Below, piece by piece: positions 35,247-40,880 of a stretch of 44,837 nucleotides of DNA. The notes below the pieces were generated by a model. The model was not told the origin of the DNA, ran no database searches, and saw only the letters and a program-made list of their open reading frames with translations. How positions within the stretch are numbered: position 1 is the first letter of the stretch; every line of letters begins with the position of its first letter. A program made the position numbers and the translations under genes. The stretch covers positions 1 through 44,837 of the forward strand of contig CAKUZB010000014.1 in assembly GCA_934717745.1 (NCBI GenBank), in the 5' to 3' direction. This DNA comes from an uncultured Candidatus Melainabacteria bacterium (GTDB lineage: Bacteria; Cyanobacteriota; Vampirovibrionia; Gastranaerophilales; Gastranaerophilaceae).

Positions 35247-35489
35247 TTATTTTTTTGCTCCGTTAACTTGACCGTTCTTCATTCCGTTTTTTAGTCCATT
35301 TTTTAATCCGTATTTCATTCCGTCTTTTTGTCCTTTTTTAGCACCATATTTAAGACCGTCTTTTGTACCATTTTGCATTCCATTTTTAAGACCGTCTTTT
35401 TGTCCTTGTGGTGTACTTGCAAGTGCTGGTGTAACACAAAATGCGACAATAAATGCTCCTGATATAAATAATGATAAAAGTTTTTTCAT
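35247..35489 (-). CDS. Secreted 13 x 4-residue glycine/lysine repeat protein
   Basis: An 80-residue protein. A signal peptide (LLSLFISGAFIVAFCVTPALA) ends near residue 25. From residue 29 to the last residue it consists of exactly thirteen tetrapeptides of form G-x-K-[N/D/Y/K], for example GLKN, GMKY and GAKK; only two units lack Lys at position 3. The mature part carries 13 Lys and 3 Asp. Glycine at every fourth residue is a GxxxG pattern, which on a helix gives one smooth face with a Lys face beside it. AAAGGAG is well placed. It begins 13 bases after the sulfatase-modifying-factor-like gene, so they are probably one operon. I do not recognise a family; function is unknown. Confidence 0.85.
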   Translation of the reverse strand: MKKLLSLFISGAFIVAFCVTPALASTPQGQKDGLKNGMQNGTKDGLKYGAKKGQKDGMKYGLKNGLKNGMKNGQVNGAKK

Positions 35490-35502
35490 GATTTGCTCCT
35501 TT

Positions 35503-36480
35503 CTATTTTTCTCTTATAACTCTAAAACCAACGTTATTGTAAATCATATTTGGATTTCTGCTTTCACTTTTATCCTCTGTTCTACAACTTGTTCTAGCGG
35601 TGTTCCACGCTCCACCTTTTACTGCTTTGTTATTGCTAATTGTGGAATTTGTTCTTGATGTTGAAGTCCATTCCCAAATATTTCCCCACATATCAATAGC
35701 ACCTGAGGCTGAAAGTGTGTTTGCGTATTTTGTTACCGGAGTTATTCCAAGACGTTCTCCGGCATTGAAATCAGCATCTTTTGGCATATGACCGGCGGCT
35801 TGTTCCCATTCTTTTTCCGATGGAAGTCTATATTTTGCAGTGTTGTCATTTTTTGTAAGCCAATTGCAATAGGCTATGGCATCGTTAAATGAAACATTTA
35901 CTACAGGATATTGTGCTAAATTGAATGGCATAACTCCATTTGTCCAATGTTGTGGTGCTTTTCTACCAGTTGCTTGTATAAATCTTGAATATTGTGCATT
36001 TGTTACGGGTGTATAGGCGATTGAAACATTTTGGTTTGCACCTAAAACTGGTAAATATCCGTCTTTTGATTCTCTAACTCCAGGGCGAAGACGAGGGTCT
36101 GTGAAACGGCTAAGAGATTGATTAATCCTAGATTCTCTATCTCTAATCATTTCATCTACAATAATTTGCATTTCATTAATTTTTGATTGATCCTTTGCGG
36201 TTTGTTTTAATTCTGCAAGTTTTGCTTTCTTTCTTACAACGACTTTGTCGTAATTTATTGCAATTTGGTTTCGCAATGCTTGTTTGTTTGACTCAGTTGG
36301 GTTTTGTCTGTATTTTGCAATAAGTCCTTTTGTAACATCGTCCAAAATCGGACGTTCTTTTTCAACCGTAGTTGAATATTTAAAAGATTTTGCTTCTGGA
36401 TTTATCCTCATTTCTGCTTGAGCAGTATTTACTGTTAATATCGTAAAAATAAGGATAAAATAGAAAATACTTTTTATCAT
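35503..36480 (-). CDS. Secreted FGE-sulfatase (SUMF1) domain protein
   Basis: A 325-residue protein. The ATG at 36480 is used because GAGGAG lies 6 bases upstream and a signal peptide follows (FYFILIFTILTVNTAQA). Residues about 45-120 are a Lys/Arg-rich helical region. The rest is a formylglycine-generating-enzyme-like domain: YTPVTNAQYSRFI, YPVVNVSFNDAIAYCNWL, YRLPSEKEWEQAAG, DMWGNIWEWTS, KGGAW and NNVGFRV. The paired catalytic Cys residues of true FGE are not both present (one Cys in RTSCRTEDK), so sulfatase activation is unlikely. Such domains are often reused in other enzymes or as binding modules. It is followed by the secreted repeat protein. Confidence 0.88.
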   Translation of the reverse strand: MIKSIFYFILIFTILTVNTAQAEMRINPEAKSFKYSTTVEKERPILDDVTKGLIAKYRQNPTESNKQALRNQIAINYDKVVVRKKAKLAELKQTAKDQSKINEMQIIVDEMIRDRESRINQSLSRFTDPRLRPGVRESKDGYLPVLGANQNVSIAYTPVTNAQYSRFIQATGRKAPQHWTNGVMPFNLAQYPVVNVSFNDAIAYCNWLTKNDNTAKYRLPSEKEWEQAAGHMPKDADFNAGERLGITPVTKYANTLSASGAIDMWGNIWEWTSTSRTNSTISNNKAVKGGAWNTARTSCRTEDKSESRNPNMIYNNVGFRVIREK

Positions 36481-36616
36481 AAAATCTCCTCTCTTTTTGC
36501 GTAACAATATAATAACGAATAAAATTTGATTTTGTTCATTTTTATTTTTTAAATGTTAAATTTCGTTAAGTAAAACTGTTTAAATAATTCTAAAAAAATA
36601 ATGATAAATAAAAAAT

Positions 36617-37090
36617 TTAATCAGTAATTTTTGAAAAATCTACATGTATAATTTTTTCTAAATCAAGTGGCGAAACTTCTACTTGATAGCCGATTTTACC
36701 CGCACTAAACATAATTGTTTCAAAGTTAAGTGCAGATTTGTCAACGATTGTTTTGAACGGTTTTTTCATTCCAATCGGAGAGCAACCTCCGTGAACATAA
36801 CCGGTTAGAGGTAAAAGTTCTTTGCTTTTGAGCATTTCTATCGATTTTTCACTAACAGCATGTGCAGAGGCTTTAAGGTCTAATTCTTTTTCTGCCGGAA
36901 TCATAAAAACATAGTGATTACCTGATTTTGCAACTGTTACAAGAGTTTTAAAAACTCTGTTTGGGTCTTGGTTTAATGCACTTGCAACTTCAACTCCGCT
37001 AATTGCATCGGTGTCTGCATAAGAATAATGTTTATATTTGATTTTTGCTTTATCCAGCATTCTCATTACGTTAGTTTTAAATTCGCCCAT
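36617..37090 (-). CDS. ybaK: Cys-tRNA(Pro) deacylase YbaK
   Basis: A 157-residue YbaK/EbsC-family editing protein of normal length. Visible signatures are NQDPNRVFKTLVTVA, FMIPAEKELDLKASAHAV, and GYVHGGCSPIGMKKPFKTIVD, with the substrate-site Lys and the GGxSPxG loop in its GGCSPIG form. It removes cysteine wrongly attached to tRNA-Pro. The ATG at 37090 is chosen because GGGGG stands 6 bases upstream and the protein then starts MGEFKTNVMRMLDK as in the family. It is a single gene with no clear operon partner. Confidence 0.93.
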   Translation of the reverse strand: MGEFKTNVMRMLDKAKIKYKHYSYADTDAISGVEVASALNQDPNRVFKTLVTVAKSGNHYVFMIPAEKELDLKASAHAVSEKSIEMLKSKELLPLTGYVHGGCSPIGMKKPFKTIVDKSALNFETIMFSAGKIGYQVEVSPLDLEKIIHVDFSKITD

Positions 37091-37312
37091 TTTTACCCCC
37101 GTATGTTTTATTTTGTATTTTATCATTAACAAAAACCGTCAAAAGTATTTTTTATAAGATATTATTTTTCAATGATAATTTTTTAGAAATTGTAATAGTA
37201 GTGGTTTTTTACATAAAAACTTCAATTTTTAAGTGTTGTGATTATTTTTTGAACCGATTTTACTATATCATGTAAACAAATGTAACGAAATCGCAAAATT
37301 TTTGAGTAAAAA

Positions 37313-37321
37313 TGTTATAAA
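37313..37321 (+). promoter_or_regulatory. Extended -10 promoter of the candidate small RNA
   Basis: TGTTATAAA fits the extended -10 form TGn-TATAAT with one change. It predicts a start near 37328, just before the structured segment. No -35 element is evident. Confidence 0.4.
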
Positions 37322-37327
37322 GTTTAC

Positions 37328-37438
37328 AAAGTTGGGAATAGTAATAATGTGGGTAAGGATATTTGATATGCCCACATCTCTAATTCCTCTCTTCTAATAC
37401 GTGGTTTTAATTGCCGACTTTTTAAAAGTCGGTTTTTT
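37328..37438 (+). ncRNA. Candidate small RNA or structured leader upstream of tdk
   Basis: This lies in a 445-base gap between ybaK and tdk that has no gene. From an extended -10 promoter the RNA would have a first stem ATGTGGG (37347-37353) with CCCACAT (37371-37377). A single-stranded pyrimidine-rich stretch (CTCTAATTCCTCTCTTCT) follows, and then a terminator stem CCGACTTTT with AAAAGTCGG (37414-37432) and six T residues. The CCTCTC element could pair with ribosome binding sites. tdk starts 97 bases after the terminator, so an attenuated leader of tdk is the alternative. It does not match a riboswitch class I know. Confidence 0.5.
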
Positions 37439-37535
37439 ATTTGCAAATTTTTGTAAAATATGTGTGGCATGACAAATCTTGAAGTTGTACAATTGTTTTA
37501 TATAAAATTTTGGGAAGAAAAAGGATAGGGGTAGA

Positions 37536-38153
37536 ATGCAGGGATATTGCTTTGAAATTATTACAGGACCGATGAGTTGCGGTAAAACCGAAGAATTATT
37601 AAGACGTATAAGACGTTGTATTATCGCAAAGAAAAAGGTTAAAGTAATTTCTCCGCAAATCGATACAAGAGAGCAAGGCGACTATATTAAATCAAGAAAT
37701 GGTTTATGGTTAGATGCAGTAAAAGTTAAACATTCTATACAAATTTTAAGTGTCGTTAAAGAAGAAGATGAAATTATTGCGATTGATGAATTACAATTTT
37801 TTGATGCAAATATCGTTAAAGTAGTTTCAAAATTAATGGAACAAGGTAAAAAAATTATCGGAACCGGTTTAGACTTAGATTTTAAAGGTGATACGTTTGG
37901 TTCGATGCCTGAATTGATGTGTTTGGCAACAACTGTGGACAAATTGCACGCAGTTTGTATGAAATGTGGTTCAGAACATGCAACAAGAACTCAACGCTTG
38001 ATTGATGGAAAACCGGCTGATAAAAATTCACCATTAATTATGATTGGTGGAGATGAAACTTATGAAGCACGTTGTGTTAAATGTTGGGAATTGCCTGATG
38101 AATCGCAAGAAAATGTTCGAGAATCAAATGTTTTAAAATTCTCATTGAAATAG
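37536..38153 (+). CDS. tdk: Thymidine kinase
   Basis: A 205-residue type II thymidine kinase. It has the P-loop GPMSCGKT (residues 11-18), IAIDELQFFD with the Walker B Asp and Glu, and the zinc-binding cysteines CMKC and CVKC around the lasso loop (ATRTQRLIDG, GGDETYEARC). It phosphorylates thymidine for salvage. GGGG is 6 bases before the ATG. A terminator follows. The structured RNA segment upstream could regulate it. Confidence 0.95.
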   Translation: MQGYCFEIITGPMSCGKTEELLRRIRRCIIAKKKVKVISPQIDTREQGDYIKSRNGLWLDAVKVKHSIQILSVVKEEDEIIAIDELQFFDANIVKVVSKLMEQGKKIIGTGLDLDFKGDTFGSMPELMCLATTVDKLHAVCMKCGSEHATRTQRLIDGKPADKNSPLIMIGGDETYEARCVKCWELPDESQENVRESNVLKFSLK

Positions 38154-38177
38154 TTGAGTGTAAAAGATATTTTTAAC

Positions 38178-38204
38178 GGCGGATTTTATTTCATAAAATC
38201 CGCC
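38178..38204 (+). terminator. tdk terminator
   Basis: GGCGGATTTTAT and ATAAAATCCGCC form a 12-bp perfect stem around a 3-base loop, followed by a T-rich run. Confidence 0.88.
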
Positions 38205-38228
38205 ATTAATTTTTATTTAGAAATTAAA

Positions 38229-38693
38229 TTAAAAATCTGAAATATGAATTTCTTTTGACAGACGATTGAATTTGCATCTTTGTGTACGAGTCAGAACTTT
38301 TTTAAACTCGTTATCGGTTTCTTTTTCAAGATTTAGTAAGGCTTTTTGAAGATTGTAAACGATTTTTCTTTGTTGTTTTTTTTCTGTTGAGTTGCGTTTT
38401 TGTTCGCTCATTGTTTTAAGAATAGATTGTTCTTTTTTTAATTGTGTGATAAGTAATGCTTCTTTTTCCATGTTTTTTGAGTAAATTTGGTTTGCTTTTT
38501 CTTTTTGAGAGTCATTTAGAAGTAAAGCATTTGAAATTATTATGCGTTTAGTTTTAATTTTGTAAATTTGTGCTTTGATTTCTTTGTTAGAAAGCATGTA
38601 GTTTTCTGTAGAAATTTGAGTTGTTGAATTGTTTGCAAATGCTGGAGAGCAGAGTAAACAAGTTAAAATAGTTGTTAATAAAATCTTTTTCAT
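38229..38693 (-). CDS. Periplasmic LTXXQ-like (Spy/CpxP-type) small protein
   Basis: A 154-residue protein with a signal peptide (LLTTILTCLLCSPAFA, cleavage before Asn-Asn). The mature part is an all-helical, Lys/Gln/Glu-rich protein. It carries LLLNDSQKEKANQIY and, near the C-terminus, LTRTQRCKFNRL, which match the LTxxQ pattern of Spy/CpxP-type periplasmic chaperones and stress sensors. The match is by motif only, so the role in envelope stress is inference. No two-component genes lie next to it. Confidence 0.65.
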   Translation of the reverse strand: MKKILLTTILTCLLCSPAFANNSTTQISTENYMLSNKEIKAQIYKIKTKRIIISNALLLNDSQKEKANQIYSKNMEKEALLITQLKKEQSILKTMSEQKRNSTEKKQQRKIVYNLQKALLNLEKETDNEFKKVLTRTQRCKFNRLSKEIHISDF

Positions 38694-38800
38694 GTGTAAA
38701 TTTCCTTTAATAGAATAATTATCTAATGATTTGAAAATAAATTCAATGAAAAATTAAAAATTGTGATAAAATTAAACAGAAGCAGTAAAAAGAGGTAAAG

Positions 38801-39163
38801 ATGCAAGAATTAAACATGAGAAATTATGCGCATTTGGGAGATGCTGTATGGGAGTTGTTTGTAAGAGAACATATGGTAGAAAAGTGTAAAAATCCGAAGG
38901 ATTTGCATGTTGAGACAACAAAAAGGGTAAAAGCATCATTTCAGGCAGTCATGTTGGAAAAGATTGAGATAGAATTAACAGAAGAAGAACAGGAGATAAA
39001 ACGTCGAGCAAGGAATATGGAAGTTCCTGTCGGAAGGAGAAATAATCAAGCGGAATATCGTCAGGCAACGGCATTTGAGGCATTGATTGGATATTGGTAT
39101 AGGGGAAAAAAAGAAAGATTGGAATATTTATTTGAAAAAATGTTAAGCGAAATATTAAAATAG
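38801..39163 (+). CDS. mrnC: Mini-ribonuclease III
   Basis: A 120-residue protein consisting of an RNase III catalytic domain without the double-stranded RNA-binding domain. It has YAHLGDAVWELFVREHM with the acidic residues D14 and E18, RRARNMEVPVG, and YRQATAFEALIGYWY with the second acidic cluster. Mini-RNase III matures 23S rRNA ends in Firmicutes and Cyanobacteria and acts as a dimer. AGAGG lies before the ATG. tRNA-Ala follows 52 bases downstream with its own promoter. The presence of mini-III fits a cyanobacteria-related host, though it does not prove it. Confidence 0.92.
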   Translation: MQELNMRNYAHLGDAVWELFVREHMVEKCKNPKDLHVETTKRVKASFQAVMLEKIEIELTEEEQEIKRRARNMEVPVGRRNNQAEYRQATAFEALIGYWYRGKKERLEYLFEKMLSEILK

Positions 39164-39166
39164 GTA

Positions 39167-39194
39167 TTTACAAAAAAAATTTTGAATGTATAAT
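39167..39194 (+). promoter_or_regulatory. Promoter of tRNA-Ala
   Basis: TTTACA (39167-39172) and a perfect TATAAT (39189-39194) are 16 bases apart. The -10 ends 21 bases before the tRNA. Confidence 0.7.
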
Positions 39195-39215
39195 GAAATT
39201 ACGAACCGAATGCGT

Positions 39216-39291
39216 GGGGGATTAGCTCAGCTGGTAGAGCACCTGCTTTGCACGCAGGGGGTCAGGAGTTCGAATCTCCTATCCTCCACCA
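39216..39291 (+). tRNA. tRNA-Ala(UGC)
   Basis: A complete 76-nt cloverleaf. The acceptor stem GGGGGAT pairs with ATCCTCC and has the G3-U70 pair that marks alanine tRNAs. The D arm is GCTC..GAGC. The anticodon stem CCTGC/GCAGG carries anticodon TGC at 39249-39251. The T arm contains GTTCGAATC, and CCA is encoded. It lies immediately upstream of the prophage, and its terminator is intact. Confidence 0.97.
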
Positions 39292-39296
39292 ATATA

Positions 39297-39330
39297 AAGG
39301 CTTGAAACAATTGAGTTTCAGGCTTTTTTA
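39297..39330 (+). terminator. tRNA-Ala terminator
   Basis: GCTTGAAAC pairs with GTTTCAGGC (one G-U pair) around AATTGA, followed by six T residues. Confidence 0.8.
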
Positions 39331-39460
39331 TTTTTATTCATGTTCGTTTTGTGTCCATTTAGTTATTTGAATAATATACTAATTATATGAATTGAGAACA
39401 TTCATTGCATTTACCATATCCAACAGTAGAAATTATATTTAAGTATTAGAATTATAACTA

Positions 39461-39613
39461 GACACTTAAAATTAAAATGTCTGACACTTAAAATTAAAAA
39501 TTCCAAATTTGCATCAAATTTAAGGGAAAATTTTTAAAACTAAATGTCAGACAAATTAAAAATTTAACATATATTTTTAAAATTATTTGTCCGACACAAA
39601 ATTAAAAATTTTT
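39461..39613 (+). repeat. Left-end repeats, probable transposase binding sites
   Basis: Four related copies: GACACTTAAAATTAAAA (39461), TGTCTGACACTTAAAATT (39478), TGTCAGACAAATTAAAA (39545) and TGTCCGACACAAAATTAA (39588). The consensus is TGTCnGACA followed by an AAATTAAAAATT tract. The first copy lacks TGTC. GACA to GACA spacings are 22, 67 and 43 bases. They lie outside the repressor gene, where Mu has its L1-L3 sites. Confidence 0.75.
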
Positions 39614-39660
39614 TTAATTTTGTATTTAATATATTAATTAATATATAAGATAAAAATAAA

Positions 39661-39690
39661 AAGACGGAATTCATATTTGAGTTCCGTCTT
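39661..39690 (-). terminator. Repressor gene terminator
   Basis: AAGACGGAA pairs with TTCCGTCTT around a 12-base loop, with T-runs on both strands. It lies 20 bases after the repressor stop codon. Confidence 0.8.
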
Positions 39691-39710
39691 TTTGTATTTT
39701 TATTACTTTA

Positions 39711-40418
39711 TTATATGCAGGACATGTCGTTCATAACATAAACAACAGCACCAATAATATTCACACTATCAGTTTTTAAATCCACTTCAAATGGTTGGTA
39801 TATTGGGTTATCGCTTTTAACTAATAATTTCCCCGGCATATATTGCAGGCGTTTTACAAATAAGGCGTTTTCTATTCTTATTGCATAAATACCGTCATTT
39901 ATATATTCTTTTACACTTGTATCTACTATTATTTGCGAACCGTTTTTAATTCTGCTGTTACCACCATCCATTGAATCGCCTCGAACGGTAAACATGACTA
40001 AATTATTTACATTCGCACTTATATGCTTTTTAATCCAATCTTTGCCGAAAGACACAAAATCTTTAGTTGATTCAATCTCTTCAGTTAATGAACCAAATCC
40101 TGCCGATACATCCATATTTACAACAGGAATAAATACTGTGTTGGATAAATCAATATTTGCAGGCATATTTGCTTTTGATTTATCTTCTTCAGATACAAAC
40201 ATCTCTCCGACACCCTGTAAAAGCCAAAAAGGATTAGCATCATATACTTTAATTAATCCGCTGATATACGAAACACTAGGTTGTCTTTGACCACCTTCAT
40301 AACCATAAATGGTCGGTGCTGTAATTTTGCATCCATTTTTCAATAGCTCTTCGCAAAATGCATCAATTCCTGAAGATACTTGCATTCTAAATGATTTTAA
40401 TCTCTCTTGTATAGTCAT
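39711..40418 (-). CDS. Phage repressor, S24/LexA-CI type
   Basis: A 235-residue protein. Residues about 1-70 are a helix-turn-helix DNA-binding domain (ITAPTIYGYEGGQRQPSVSYI). The C-terminal S24 peptidase domain has the self-cleavage Ala106-Gly107 (VSAGFGS), Ser149 in VRGDSMDGG and Lys189 in LFVKRLQ. These residues indicate RecA-stimulated self-cleavage, so the prophage is probably induced by DNA damage. The classical Mu repressor lacks this domain. The ATG at 40418 is used, because AAGGAG lies 11 bases upstream and overlaps the alternative GTG at 40430. It is transcribed leftward, opposite to the early genes, as in Mu. Confidence 0.92.
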   Translation of the reverse strand: MTIQERLKSFRMQVSSGIDAFCEELLKNGCKITAPTIYGYEGGQRQPSVSYISGLIKVYDANPFWLLQGVGEMFVSEEDKSKANMPANIDLSNTVFIPVVNMDVSAGFGSLTEEIESTKDFVSFGKDWIKKHISANVNNLVMFTVRGDSMDGGNSRIKNGSQIIVDTSVKEYINDGIYAIRIENALFVKRLQYMPGKLLVKSDNPIYQPFEVDLKTDSVNIIGAVVYVMNDMSCI

Positions 40419-40534
40419 TTGTAATAGCACTCCTTTTCAAAAAACATGTTTGCATAAATTATTCAAATTTTCAACAAAACTATTCGCAACTTCTTTACAA
40501 TACTTCATATTTTAATATATCTTTATGCGTTATT

Positions 40535-40666
40535 TAATCGATATTTTAAAATTATGAATTAAATTTTTCTTGTTACTTTGTTCACAATTTTACTAAAATC
40601 ATTGACGGAGTATTCATTTTTAAATAGTATATTAAATAATGAATAACAAAATTTAAAAATCGATTA
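40535..40666. promoter_or_regulatory. Inverted pair of candidate repressor operators
   Basis: TAATCGATATTTTAAAATT (40535-40553) and, on the other strand, TAATCGATTTTTAAATTTT (40666-40648) are near-identical copies facing each other. The early promoter lies between them. They occur only in the repressor-early intergenic region. Confidence 0.5.
40602..40630 (+). promoter_or_regulatory. Prophage early promoter
   Basis: TTGACG (40602-40607) and TAGTAT (40625-40630) are separated by 17 bases. Transcription would start near 40637 and enter the Ner-like gene at 40680, before which lies GGAG. Confidence 0.7.
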
Positions 40667-40679
40667 GAGGACGGAGAGA

Positions 40680-40880
40680 ATGAGGCTATCGTTAAATCAA
40701 AAATATATCATTGGTTTAAAAGAATTGAAGATGACTCAAAGTGACTTAGGGAAAGAGTTGGGCTTCTCTCGTAACTATATAAATATGCTTATTAAAGGTA
40801 GCCGAAAAAATGAATTATTTGACCAATGGATGAAAGAAAACGTACTGGTTTTATTCAAAAACAAAAGGAGTGTTAAATAA
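40680..40880 (+). CDS. Small Cro/Ner-like helix-turn-helix protein
   Basis: A 66-residue protein with one helix-turn-helix: KELKMTQSDLGKELGFSRNYINMLIKG. It occupies the place of ner in Mu, as the first early gene after the operator region, so it probably lowers early and repressor transcription during lytic growth. GGAG stands before the ATG. Its stop overlaps the transposase start (TAATG), giving coupled translation. The position, not close sequence likeness to Mu Ner, is the basis for the role. Confidence 0.8.
   Translation: MRLSLNQKYIIGLKELKMTQSDLGKELGFSRNYINMLIKGSRKNELFDQWMKENVLVLFKNKRSVK

Noticed and set aside
35247..35489. Periodic DNA that could look like a CRISPR array or satellite repeat
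   Set aside because: The 12-base period comes from the coding of G-x-K-x tetrapeptides in a frame with a ribosome binding site and signal peptide. There are no unique spacers.
38097..38120. Second CTGATGA-containing segment as a further hammerhead
   Set aside because: It lies inside tdk coding sequence, and no matching stems can be formed around it.
39216..39460. tRNA-Ala as an integrase attachment site
   Set aside because: No integrase and no duplicated tRNA 3' end are seen. The adjacent element encodes a DDE transposase, so the closeness may be chance.
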